Shown here in pieces: positions 5,933 through 13,364 of a stretch of 17,662 nucleotides of DNA. Within the stretch, counting starts at the first letter, position 1. Every line of letters starts with the position of its first letter. The notes below the pieces were generated by a model that was not told the DNA's origin, did no database searches, and saw nothing but the letters and a program-made list of their open reading frames with translations. The DNA comes from VRUE01 sp046733275. GTDB taxonomy: Bacteria; Actinomycetota; Thermoleophilia; Solirubrobacterales; 70-9. The stretch lies in contig JBKPOW010000036.1 in the NCBI GenBank assembly GCA_046733275.1, positions 1 through 17,662 of the forward strand. The letters run 5' to 3'. The position numbers and the translations under genes are program-made.

Positions 5933-6787
5933 ATGATCGACGCCAGATGGGTGGTCGTCGTCGCTTTTTCAGTCGTGCTGGGGAGTGGGATCGCCGCGTG
6001 CGGCGGCGAGTCGTTTTCGGCTGGGGGCGAGCTGTCGGGATTGGTCCGCGTCGACGGACCGAGCGCCGTCGCCCCCCTCACCGAGGCTGTCGCCGCGGAG
6101 TTCGAGAAGGAGAGCCCCAAGGTCGACGTCGTCGTCGGTCGCCGGGTCGCCGGCGGCATGATCGCGATCGGGGTCGCCAATCAGGCGATTGCCGTGATCG
6201 CCAGCCCCGGCAATCCGCGGTACTGCCTGAGGCTCGAACACCTGCGACAGATCTGGCGACCGAAGGCGCCGATCTCCCGATGGTCCGAGATACGCGACTG
6301 GAACGAGACCTTCGATGCGCGAATCCGGCGCTACGGCCCCTCTCCGACCTCGGCCACGTTCGCCTACTTCACCGAGACGGTCAACGGGGAGTCCGGTCTC
6401 CAGACCGAAAGCTACGGCGATGCCGGCAAGGACGAAGCTCGGACGGTGCAGGGAGTGCGGGGCTCGAAAGGCAGCATCGGCTATATCGGCCTGACCAGCT
6501 TCGAAAAGAGCTCGCAGGGAGTCAGGGTGGTGGCGATAGAGAGCGAGGAGAGCGGTCTGTGCGTGATCCCGAGCTCCGTCGCGGTGCAGGACGGCTCCTA
6601 CAACCCCCTGGGCCGCGAGCTGTCCATCTACTTGTCGAACGAAGCCCTCCGGGATCCAGCGGCAAGGGCCTTCGTCGATTACTACCTCGCACGGGCGGTT
6701 GCGGTAGCGGCATCGGTTGGCCTCGTCCCCTTGGGTGAAGACCAGCTCGCCCGCTCGAAAAGGCGCGTTGCGGCGGCGCTGCGCTGA
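5933..6787 (+). CDS. PstS-like lipoprotein lacking the phosphate-binding residues
   Basis: This 284-residue protein is a paralogue of the PstS encoded just downstream: lipobox ending at Cys23 (GIAACGG), and shared stretches such as APLTEAVA, the YFTE-NGE region, IGY-G, the C-terminal RAFVD-YL and GL/FVPL. It should be a secreted lipoprotein of the type II periplasmic-binding fold. The ligand pocket is gone. DGSSTVAPL of PstS is DGPSAVAPL here; an in-frame gap of about 33 residues removes the segment with TSGTGGG and SDASR; and DSGTF is TSATF. The gap also removes both cysteines of one PstS pair (85, 106), while the other pair (here 98, 210) is kept. The frame is intact and the ribosome binding site strong, so it looks expressed rather than dead. 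It probably shares the regulator's transcript. Role unknown: a sensor or partner subunit, or binding another ligand. Confidence 0.85.
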   Translation: MIDARWVVVVAFSVVLGSGIAACGGESFSAGGELSGLVRVDGPSAVAPLTEAVAAEFEKESPKVDVVVGRRVAGGMIAIGVANQAIAVIASPGNPRYCLRLEHLRQIWRPKAPISRWSEIRDWNETFDARIRRYGPSPTSATFAYFTETVNGESGLQTESYGDAGKDEARTVQGVRGSKGSIGYIGLTSFEKSSQGVRVVAIESEESGLCVIPSSVAVQDGSYNPLGRELSIYLSNEALRDPAARAFVDYYLARAVAVAASVGLVPLGEDQLARSKRRVAAALR

Positions 6788-6801
6788 CCGGCCAATTCCC
6801 G

Positions 6802-6847
6802 CTTTCACATCCTTTTCACATCCGCGATACAGGCGAGTAACAAACTC
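6802..6847 (+). promoter_or_regulatory. Four-unit Pho box upstream of pstS
   Basis: Four hexamers at exact 11-base steps, TTCACA (6804), TTCACA (6815), GATACA (6826) and GTAACA (6837), form a direct-repeat array; the first two 11-mers (CTTTCACATCC and TTTTCACATCC) differ at one base. Pho boxes bound by PhoB/PhoP regulators are 11-bp direct repeats, and the B. subtilis unit is TT(A/C/T)A(A/C/T)A-like. The array lies in the 136-base gap before pstS, so pstS has its own phosphate-controlled promoter. I see no clear -10 after it; TGAGAT at 6860 is a weak candidate. Confidence 0.7.
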
Positions 6848-6910
6848 TCCAGGGACCGCTGAGATGGTGGCGCCGAAGCCGGCCGTCTGCCGGTAGTCGA
6901 GCGAACAACG

Positions 6911-6920
6911 AGAAGGAGAC
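6911..6920 (+). promoter_or_regulatory. Ribosome binding site of pstS
   Basis: AGAAGGAGAC lies three to eight bases before the GTG at 6924, which supports that start. Confidence 0.7.
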
Positions 6921-6923
6921 AGA

Positions 6924-7883
6924 GTGACCAGCTCTAGATGGCTCATTATCGGCGCCTGCGTGTCAGTCCTCGCCCTAGGAGCGGCGGCCTGCGGAGACAG
7001 CGACGACGAATCCAGCGCCGCGGGCGGCGGCGACCTCTCGGGGTCGATCCGCATCGACGGGTCGAGCACGGTGGCGCCGCTGACCGAGGCGGTCGCCGAG
7101 GAATTCGAAGCGGCCAACTCGGGGGTCAAGGTGACCGTGGGCACCTCGGGAACCGGCGGCGGCTTCGAAAAGTTCTGCGAGGGGGAGACCGCGATCTCCG
7201 ACGCCTCGCGCGCGATCGAGCCGGAAGAGATCGAAGCCTGCAAGAACAGCGGGATCGAGTTCGAGGAGGTGCGGGTCGCAACCGATGCGCTGACCGTGGT
7301 CGTCAACCCGGAGAACCCGGTCACCTGCCTCACCGTCGACCAGCTCAGCGCGATTTGGGGCCCCGACTCGGAGCTCTCCAACTGGAGCGAAGTCCCGGAC
7401 CTGAAAGAGGAGTTCGACGAGGAGCTGCAGCTCTTCGGCCCGGGTACCGACTCCGGCACGTTCGACTACTTCACCGAGGAAATCAACGGTGAGGAGGGCG
7501 CTTCGCGCAAGGACTACAACAACGTCGGCGAGAACGACAACGCCACCGTCACCGGCGTCCAGGGCGCCCCCGGCGGCATCGGCTACTTCGGCTTCTCCTT
7601 CTACCAGGAAAACGAAGGCACGCTGAAGGCGCTGGAAGTCGACGGCGGCAAAGGCTGCGTCGCCCCCTCGGCGGAAACCGCGCAGGCCGGCGAATACGTG
7701 CCACTCAGCCGGCCGCTCTTCATCTACCCCAGCGCGGCGGCGCTGAAGCAGCCCGAGGTGAGGGCGTTCGTCGACTTCTACCTGGAAAACGTGAACGACC
7801 TGGCTGAAGCGGTCGGCTTCATCCCGCTGACCGAAGAGCAGCTGGAAGCCTCCGAAAAAGCGAACGCCAAGCTCTCCGGCTAG
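6924..7883 (+). CDS. pstS: Phosphate-binding lipoprotein PstS
   Basis: PstS captures inorganic phosphate outside the membrane and delivers it to PstCA. The 319-residue protein starts at GTG, has a signal peptide with lipobox LGAAAC (lipidated Cys23) and an acidic Ser/Gly linker. The phosphate pocket is intact: DGSSTVAPL (45-53), TSGTGGG (74-80), SDASR (92-96) and DSGTF (176-180), corresponding to the phosphate-coordinating loops of E. coli PstS. Two possible disulfide pairs (Cys85/106 and Cys135/245) can be seen. It is preceded by the four-unit Pho box and followed 17 bases later by pstC. Confidence 0.96.
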   Translation: MTSSRWLIIGACVSVLALGAAACGDSDDESSAAGGGDLSGSIRIDGSSTVAPLTEAVAEEFEAANSGVKVTVGTSGTGGGFEKFCEGETAISDASRAIEPEEIEACKNSGIEFEEVRVATDALTVVVNPENPVTCLTVDQLSAIWGPDSELSNWSEVPDLKEEFDEELQLFGPGTDSGTFDYFTEEINGEEGASRKDYNNVGENDNATVTGVQGAPGGIGYFGFSFYQENEGTLKALEVDGGKGCVAPSAETAQAGEYVPLSRPLFIYPSAAALKQPEVRAFVDFYLENVNDLAEAVGFIPLTEEQLEASEKANAKLSG

Positions 7884-7900
7884 GCGGGGGGAGCGGCCGC

Positions 7901-8860
7901 GTGAGCAAGGGGATCGGAGCCGGGCCGGCGGGCGAGCTGTCCCACCGGCTGCAGGCGCCGAGCCCGCGCTACGGCGAGAAGGTCATCCAGGGCCTTCTCG
8001 CCCTCTGCGGCCTGCTCTCCGTCCTGATCACGACCACGATCGTGCTCTCGCTGCTCGGGCCGACGATCGGGTTCTTCGAGGTCGTCCCGGGCAGCGAGTT
8101 CTTCTTCGGCATCGACTGGACGCCGCAGTTCGAGCCGCCCAGCTTCGGCGTCCTGGCGATCGTCGCCGGCACCCTCAGCGTCGCCCTCTGGGCGATGGTC
8201 TTTGCCATCCCGATCGGCCTCGGCGCGGCGATCTACCTGAGCGAGTACGCGACGCCTCGGGTGCGCAGGGCGGTCAAGCCCGTGCTGGAGATCCTCGCCG
8301 GCATCCCCACCGTGGCGATCGGCATCTTCGCCGTCAGCTTCATCCTGCCGGAGCTGATCCAGCCGCTCTGGCCGCAGGGCCTCCACGGCGGCGCCGAGAA
8401 GCCGTTCATGGCGGGCGCCGCCGGCCTCGGAGTAGGTCTGATGGTGGTGCCGATCATCGCCTCGATCTCCGACGATGCGATGTCCGCGGTGCCGCGCGGT
8501 CTGCGCGACGGGGCCTACGCGATGGGGGCGACGAGGATGAAGGTGGCGACGCGGGTGGTCTTCCCCGCCGCCCTATCCGGCATCGTCGCCTCGGTCGTGC
8601 TGGCGATCTCGCGCGCGGTCGGGGAGACGATGATCGTGCTGATCGCCGGCGGCTCGCAGCCGAACCCCACCTTCTGGCCGAACGAACCGATCCAGACGAT
8701 GACCGCGTACATAGCCGTCACCGCGACCGGCGACATCTCGACCGGCTCGCTCGACTACAAATCGGTCTTCGCCGTCGGCTCTGTGCTGTTCGTGATCACC
8801 CTGGCGATGAACCTGGCCAGCATCAGGCTCGTCCGGCGGTTCCGCGAGGTGTATGAGTGA
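7901..8860 (+). CDS. pstC: Phosphate ABC transporter permease PstC
   Basis: PstC forms half of the membrane channel of the high-affinity phosphate importer. It has 319 residues with about six hydrophobic helices: the first at about 29-52, then a periplasmic loop and a core of five from residue 85 on. The EAA loop that docks on PstB is at about 203-222 (DGAYAMGATRMKVATRVVFP), followed by the conserved SRAVGETM (237-244). The GTG start lies 17 bases after pstS. Its TGA overlaps the GTG of pstA, so the two permeases are translationally coupled. Confidence 0.95.
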   Translation: MSKGIGAGPAGELSHRLQAPSPRYGEKVIQGLLALCGLLSVLITTTIVLSLLGPTIGFFEVVPGSEFFFGIDWTPQFEPPSFGVLAIVAGTLSVALWAMVFAIPIGLGAAIYLSEYATPRVRRAVKPVLEILAGIPTVAIGIFAVSFILPELIQPLWPQGLHGGAEKPFMAGAAGLGVGLMVVPIIASISDDAMSAVPRGLRDGAYAMGATRMKVATRVVFPAALSGIVASVVLAISRAVGETMIVLIAGGSQPNPTFWPNEPIQTMTAYIAVTATGDISTGSLDYKSVFAVGSVLFVITLAMNLASIRLVRRFREVYE

Positions 8861-9795
8861 GCGCACCGCCGCCGAGCGAGCGCGCCAGGCTCGCCGTCGC
8901 CGGCGCCCGCGCAACGGTCACCGCCGGCCTCGGCGAGCAGCCGCGGCGCGACGTGTGGCTCAACGCGGTCTTCGCCGCCCTGCTGCTGCTCGCGGTCCTG
9001 ATCGCGCTCGCCGGCCTCGCCGCCCTGCTGCTGCAGGCCTTCGTCGAGGGCGCGCCGGCGCTCAGCCCCGACCTCTTCACCAACGTGCCCTCGACCCTGA
9101 ACCCCGAGAACGCCGGGTTCCGGCCGGCGATCCTCGGCTCGCTCGAGCTGATCGCCGGGGTGATGCTCTTCGTCGTCCCGGTCGGCATCGGCACCGCGAT
9201 CTACCTCGAGGAGTACGCCGACGGGACCAGGTGGTGGAACCGGACGATCGAGGTCAACATCCAGAACCTCGCCGCCGTCCCCTCGATCATCTACGGCATC
9301 CTCGGCCTCGCCTTCATCGTCCGTGGGCCGCTCGACCTCGGCTTCATCCTCGTCGCCGGTTCGCTGACCCTGGCGCTGCTGGTGCTGCCGCTGGTGATCA
9401 TCGCCTCGCGCGAGGCGATCCGCGCCGTCCCCAGCTCGATCCGCCAGGGATCGCTGGCGCTCGGGGCGACCAAGTGGCAGACGATCCGAATGCAGGTGCT
9501 GCCCGCGTCGGTCCCCGGGATCCTCACCGGCGTGATCCTCGCCGTCTCGCGCGCGCTGGGGGAGGCGGCGCCGCTGTTGCTGGTCGGCGCGACCGTCTTC
9601 GTCACCTTCGACCCGACGCCGTTCTCGGAAGACGGCTACGCGGCGATGCCGGTGCAGATCTTCCAGTACTTCCAGCGCCCCCAGGACGAGTTCCAGACCC
9701 TGGCGGCGGCAGGTGTGATCGTGATGCTCGTCGTCTTGCTGGCGATGAATTCCTTCGCGATTTGGCTACGAAATCGTTACGAGCAGAGATGGTGA
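8857..9795 (+). CDS. pstA: Phosphate ABC transporter permease PstA
   Basis: PstA is the second membrane subunit of the Pst importer. It has 312 residues with a basic N-terminal cytoplasmic lead, a first helix at about 37-62, a periplasmic loop and a five-helix permease core. The EAA loop is at about 197-216 (QGSLALGATKWQTIRMQVLP) followed by SRALGEAAPLLLVG. The GTG start overlaps the pstC stop (GTGA at 8857-8860). An overlapping frame one base out runs through most of this gene but has no family features. Confidence 0.95.
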   Translation: MSAPPPSERARLAVAGARATVTAGLGEQPRRDVWLNAVFAALLLLAVLIALAGLAALLLQAFVEGAPALSPDLFTNVPSTLNPENAGFRPAILGSLELIAGVMLFVVPVGIGTAIYLEEYADGTRWWNRTIEVNIQNLAAVPSIIYGILGLAFIVRGPLDLGFILVAGSLTLALLVLPLVIIASREAIRAVPSSIRQGSLALGATKWQTIRMQVLPASVPGILTGVILAVSRALGEAAPLLLVGATVFVTFDPTPFSEDGYAAMPVQIFQYFQRPQDEFQTLAAAGVIVMLVVLLAMNSFAIWLRNRYEQRW

Positions 9796-9805
9796 GAGGA
9801 ATAGA

Positions 9806-10708
9806 GTGAGCGAGAAGATGGCGCAGGACGAGAGCAGAGTCGGGACGGGGCGGGCTAGCCGCGAAGCGGCCGCCGAGCGGGCGGCGATCGCGGTGCGGCC
9901 AGAGTTCCGGAGCCGTTCGTCGGTTGTCCGCGAGAAGGTCTTCGAGCTGAAGGGCGTCGGCGTCCACTACGGCGGCGTCGCCGCGGTCAAAGACATCTCG
10001 CTCGACGTCCACCGCAATGACGTGACCGCGCTGATCGGCCCCTCCGGCTGCGGCAAGAGCACCCTGCTGCGCTGCCTCAACCGGATGAACGACCTGATCC
10101 CGAACGCCGAAGTCGAAGGGCACCTGCTCTACCACGGCGAGGACCTCTACGGGGACGCGGTCGACCCGGTGCAGGTGCGCAAGCTGATCGGGATGGTCTT
10201 CCAGAAACCGAACCCCTTCCCCAAGTCGATCTACGACAACGTCGCCTTCGGCCCGCGGGTCCTCGGCCACAAGAACGGCCTCGACGAGACGGTCGAGGAA
10301 GCGCTGCGCGGCGCCGCCCTCTGGGAGGAGGTCAAGGACCGGCTTGACAGCAACGCCTTCGGCCTCTCCGGCGGCCAGCAGCAGCGGCTCTGCATCGCCC
10401 GCTGCATCGCCGTGCAGCCCGACACGATCCTGATGGACGAGCCCTGCTCGGCGCTGGACCCGATCTCGACCGGCAAGATCGAGGATCTGATGATCGAGCT
10501 GAAGAAGGACTTCTCGATCGTGATCGTCACCCACAACATGCAGCAGGCGGCGCGCGTCTCAGACCGCACCGCCTTCCTCATGGTCGAGCTCGACGCCGAC
10601 GAGGACAACCGCTGGGGCCGCCTGGTCGAGTACGACGAGACCGAGAAGATCTTCACCAACCCGGCCGACCGGCGCACCGAGGACTACGTCTCCGGGAAAG
10701 TCGGCTGA
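9806..10708 (+). CDS. pstB: Phosphate ABC transporter ATP-binding protein PstB
   Basis: PstB powers phosphate import by ATP hydrolysis on the cytoplasmic side of PstCA. The 300 residues show Walker A GPSGCGKST (78-86), Q-loop FQKPNPFP (132-139), signature LSGGQQQR (187-194), Walker B ILMDEP (208-213) and the switch His243 (VTHNMQQA). It is about 45 residues longer at the N-terminus than the usual 250-260-residue PstB; that lead is polar and Ala/Arg-rich and may be unstructured. A start further downstream is possible, but GAGAGGA just before the GTG at 9806 supports this one. The gap to pstA is ten bases. Confidence 0.96.
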   Translation: MSEKMAQDESRVGTGRASREAAAERAAIAVRPEFRSRSSVVREKVFELKGVGVHYGGVAAVKDISLDVHRNDVTALIGPSGCGKSTLLRCLNRMNDLIPNAEVEGHLLYHGEDLYGDAVDPVQVRKLIGMVFQKPNPFPKSIYDNVAFGPRVLGHKNGLDETVEEALRGAALWEEVKDRLDSNAFGLSGGQQQRLCIARCIAVQPDTILMDEPCSALDPISTGKIEDLMIELKKDFSIVIVTHNMQQAARVSDRTAFLMVELDADEDNRWGRLVEYDETEKIFTNPADRRTEDYVSGKVG

Positions 10709-10716
10709 GCACCACG

Positions 10717-11403
10717 ATGGTCGAGCAGACTAGGGTCCACTACGGGAAAGAACTGGAACAGCTGGAGGCCAGCGCCCTCGGTGGCCTCGAGCTGGTCAGC
10801 GAGGCGCTGAGCCGCACTCTGGAAGCGGTCGAGCAGCAGGACGTCGAGCTGGCACAGCTGGTGATCGCCGACGACGACCGGATCGACGGCCGCTACCTCG
10901 AGGTCCACCAGGCGCTGATTACGCTGCTGGCCACGCAGTCGCCGGTGGCGACCGACCTGCGGCTGATCTCAGCCCTGCTGCACGTGCTGAAGAACGTCGA
11001 GCGGATGGGCGACCAGTGCGTCAACGTCTGCAAGCTGATCCCGCTGACCGGCAACGAGCCGCCCGCCGACGAGGAGATGATCAAGCTGATCCTCGGCATG
11101 GGCGGGCAGACCCGAACCCTGATCAGCCAGTCGAAGCACGCCTTCGAGGAACGCAACGTCGAGATGGCGCGCGACCTCGTGCGCCAGGACGACGTCGTCG
11201 ACGACCTCAACCGCGAGTGCTTCCGCCTGGCGCTGGCGCTGGGCGACGATCCCGACTCCCGCGAGTGGGCGATGACGATGATGTTGGCCGCCCGGGCGAT
11301 CGAGCGGATCGGCGACAACGCGGTCGACATCGGCGAGCAGGTCGCTTTCGTGGTTACGGGACTTTTTCGCGAGTTCGAGGACGCTTCGCACCCCGATCAG
11401 TAG
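10717..11403 (+). CDS. phoU: Phosphate transport regulator PhoU
   Basis: PhoU is a cytoplasmic peripheral protein that links Pst activity to the phosphate two-component system and limits uptake when phosphate is plentiful. The 228 residues form two repeated three-helix bundles, each with the family's metal-binding motif: ERMGDQCVN (95-103) and ERIGDNAVD (196-204). It follows pstB by eight bases, the usual operon end. No strong ribosome binding site is seen, so translation may be coupled to pstB. In this window it is the natural link between the transporter and the response regulator. Confidence 0.95.
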   Translation: MVEQTRVHYGKELEQLEASALGGLELVSEALSRTLEAVEQQDVELAQLVIADDDRIDGRYLEVHQALITLLATQSPVATDLRLISALLHVLKNVERMGDQCVNVCKLIPLTGNEPPADEEMIKLILGMGGQTRTLISQSKHAFEERNVEMARDLVRQDDVVDDLNRECFRLALALGDDPDSREWAMTMMLAARAIERIGDNAVDIGEQVAFVVTGLFREFEDASHPDQ

Positions 11404-11468
11404 GCCCGTGCGGGTGCCCCCCTGCGGTTGAGATCCGACTCGACTGGGAACATGCAGAGAGTCCCGGG

Positions 11469-12377
11469 ATGCTCTGCGCCGCCATAGATATCGGGTCAAA
11501 CACCACGCGTCTTCTGGTCGCGGAGCCGGTCGACGGGCAGTTGAAGAAGGCGATGGAGCAGCGGGCCTATACGCGGATCAACAAGGCGATCCTCGACTCG
11601 GGGAAGATCCCGGGCGAGAAGGCGGCCGAAGTGGCCGAGGTGGTCGCCACCCAGGTGCGGCTTGCGCGCGAGCTCGGGGCGGAGACGATTCGCGCCGTGG
11701 CGACCGCGGCGATCCGCGATGCCTCTAACGGCGAGGCCGTGGCGGAGGAGATCGGGGAGAAGGCCGGCGTGCCGGTCGCGGTGCTCTCCGAGGAGGAGGA
11801 GGGGCGACTCTCCTTCCTCGGCGCGACCAAGACGCTCGGCCATCCGGCCGAGGGGTTGGTCGGCGTCGTCGACGTCGGTGGCGGCTCGACCGAGATCATC
11901 CTCGGCACGGTCTCTAACGGTGTGCGCGAGGTCCGCTCCTGGCCGGTCGGCTCGGGCGTCCTCGCCGATGAGCTGATCGCTTCCGACCCGCCATCGCCGG
12001 CCGAGGTCCGCAAGATCCGCGACCGCATCGACGACCTCTTCGAGGGGGTGGAGATCGAGCGGCCGGAGCAGGCCGTCGCGGTGGGGGGCAGCGCCACCTC
12101 GCTGCGCCGCCTGGTCGGCGCGGTGCTCGAGTACGAGACGCTCGAGCGCGGGATCCGCGTGCTCTGCGGCGATCCCGCCGCGGAGGTGGCGCGGCGCTTC
12201 GAGCTTGACCCGGAACGGGTGCGAATCCTCTCCACCGGCGTGCTGCTGCTGGAGAAGCTCTCCGAGCTGCTCGGCCAGCCGCTGCAGATCGGCAAGGGCG
12301 GGTTGCGCGAGGGGATCGTCCTCGATCTGCTCAATGGCGACGCCAACGGTTCTTCTCCGGCGCGGCTCGCGGCCTAG
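11469..12377 (+). CDS. ppx: Exopolyphosphatase, Ppx/GppA family
   Basis: Ppx/GppA enzymes release phosphate from the ends of polyphosphate or hydrolyse pppGpp. The 302 residues make the short, two-domain form (ASKHA fold) without the C-terminal extension of E. coli Ppx. Motifs are DIGSNTTRLLV (7-17), ATAAIRDASN (78-87, the conserved Arg region), the catalytic Glu in SEEEEGRLSF (107-116), and the second phosphate loop DVGGGSTEI (135-143), with GGSATSL later. The ATG at 11469 places the first motif at residue 7, as is usual. The 65 bases after phoU hold no clear promoter, so ppx may be read through from the pst operon. Polyphosphate as substrate is favoured by the CHAD and ppk1 neighbours. Confidence 0.9.
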   Translation: MLCAAIDIGSNTTRLLVAEPVDGQLKKAMEQRAYTRINKAILDSGKIPGEKAAEVAEVVATQVRLARELGAETIRAVATAAIRDASNGEAVAEEIGEKAGVPVAVLSEEEEGRLSFLGATKTLGHPAEGLVGVVDVGGGSTEIILGTVSNGVREVRSWPVGSGVLADELIASDPPSPAEVRKIRDRIDDLFEGVEIERPEQAVAVGGSATSLRRLVGAVLEYETLERGIRVLCGDPAAEVARRFELDPERVRILSTGVLLLEKLSELLGQPLQIGKGGLREGIVLDLLNGDANGSSPARLAA

Positions 12378-12412
12378 AGCCGTCCGGTACGGGTTCCACT
12401 TAGCTTCTTTTC

Positions 12413-12418
12413 TAGGCT
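12413..12418 (+). promoter_or_regulatory. -10 element of the CHAD genes (leaderless)
   Basis: TAGGCT ends six bases before the GTG at 12425 with no ribosome binding site. The CHAD genes therefore probably have their own promoter after ppx. Confidence 0.5.
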
Positions 12419-12424
12419 GAGTGC

Positions 12425-12898
12425 GTGGCGCGTGCGCGAGACGTACCTGGGTTCGATTGCCGCGAGCAGTTCGGACAAGCAGCAGCGAGGGTCGTCGAGG
12501 TGCGGGCGGAGGAGGTTTTCGAGCACTCGGAGGGGGTGCTCGATCTGGAGGACGTCGAGCCCTTGCACGACATGCGTGTCGCTACCCGCCGCCTGCGCGC
12601 CGCGCTCGAGGTCTTCGCACCCTGCTTCCCGCGCAAGCGTCATCGCAAGGCGCTGAAGCGGGTCAAGGCCCTCGCCGACGCGCTCGGTGAGCGACGCGAC
12701 CGCGATGTCTCGATCGAGTCGCTCGAGCGCTTCGCCGAGAACGCGCCGGCGGGCGACTGCGAGGCGATCGCCGAGCTGATCGGGGGGCTCCGCCGCGAGC
12801 AGCGGCGGACGAACGAGGCACTGGCTCCCTACCTCGCGCCGGAGAAGCTGAAGAAGCTGCGGCGGCGGCTGGGCAAGCTGGTCGAGGCGGCGCGGTGA
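12425..12898 (+). CDS. CHAD protein, N-terminal half
   Basis: CHAD domains are helical bundles, rich in conserved His and basic residues, that bind polyphosphate. A normal CHAD has two similar halves in one chain of roughly 300 residues. This 157-residue product is only the first half: HDMRVATRRLRAALEVF from His48, then LGERRDRDV near 88-95 and a basic helix KLKKLRRRLGKLVEAAR at the end. The TGA overlaps the GTG of the next gene, which encodes the second half. The two products could assemble as a heterodimer; alternatively, one missing G (GCG CGG GTG AAG in place of GCGCGGTGAAG) would fuse them into one standard CHAD protein. Ppx before it and Ppk1 after it support a polyphosphate role. Confidence 0.85.
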   Translation: MARARDVPGFDCREQFGQAAARVVEVRAEEVFEHSEGVLDLEDVEPLHDMRVATRRLRAALEVFAPCFPRKRHRKALKRVKALADALGERRDRDVSIESLERFAENAPAGDCEAIAELIGGLRREQRRTNEALAPYLAPEKLKKLRRRLGKLVEAAR

Positions 12899-13314
12899 AG
12901 GCGCGGCAGGTCGAGGGGCTCGACCCGGCGGCGCCGCTGCGGCCCAACGCCGCGCGCATCGTCCGCACCCGCCTCGAGGAGCTCCTCGCCTTGGCGTCGC
13001 CGGCCCTCGACCCCAGCGCGGCGGCGGCCCAGCACGACCTGCGGATAGCGGCCAAGCGACTGCGCTACGTGCTGGAGATCGTCGAGCCCTGCTTCGGCCC
13101 CGAGGCGAAGGGCGCCCGGCGTGCCGCCAAGCGCCTGCAGGGCACGCTCGGCGAGGTCCACGACTGCGACGTGATGCTCCCCCGCGCCGCGGGGATCGAG
13201 TCGCTGTGCGACCTCCTGCGTACGCGGCGGGAGCTGCTCTTCCGCCAGTTCACCGAGCTCTGGCAGGAGGAGCTCGAGAGGGGGACCTGGGCGGCGCTCG
13301 AGCGGGCGCTCTAA
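12895..13314 (+). CDS. CHAD protein, C-terminal half
   Basis: This 139-residue product carries the second CHAD half: HDLRIAAKRLRYVLEIV from His47 and LGEVHDCDV near 85-93, equivalent in order and spacing to the motifs of the upstream half. It begins at a GTG inside a GTGA overlap, in the -1 frame relative to the first half, without its own ribosome binding site, so it would be made by coupled re-initiation, or by fusion if the junction is a sequence error. The stretch MKARQVEGLDPAAPLRPN looks like the linker between halves in intact CHAD proteins. The 3' end is about 50 bases before ppk1. Confidence 0.85.
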   Translation: MKARQVEGLDPAAPLRPNAARIVRTRLEELLALASPALDPSAAAAQHDLRIAAKRLRYVLEIVEPCFGPEAKGARRAAKRLQGTLGEVHDCDVMLPRAAGIESLCDLLRTRRELLFRQFTELWQEELERGTWAALERAL

Positions 13315-13323
13315 CGCTCCGCC

Positions 13324-13345
13324 ATAACTGGAATTTCACAAGTTT
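13324..13345 (+). promoter_or_regulatory. Weak candidate Pho box upstream of ppk1
   Basis: ATAACT (13324) and TTCACA (13335) lie 11 bases apart and resemble units in the pstS and regulator arrays. TTTCCC and TTTCAC follow out of register. There is no clear -10 between here and the GTG at 13365, so this is a low-confidence call. Confidence 0.25.
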
Positions 13346-13364
13346 CCCCTGCTTTCACGGAAGT

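Noticed and set aside
5933..6787. Calling the first PstS-like gene a pseudogene
   Set aside because: The frame is uninterrupted, the gap is a multiple of three, and lipobox, cysteines and ribosome binding site are kept.
5969..7459. Long antisense frame across both pstS-type genes
   Set aside because: It mirrors two well-supported lipoprotein genes, and I recognise no domain in it.
8853..9809. Plus-strand frame overlapping pstA, Arg/Pro-rich
   Set aside because: Out-of-frame shadow: no membrane segments or motifs, while the pstA frame has the EAA loop and helices.
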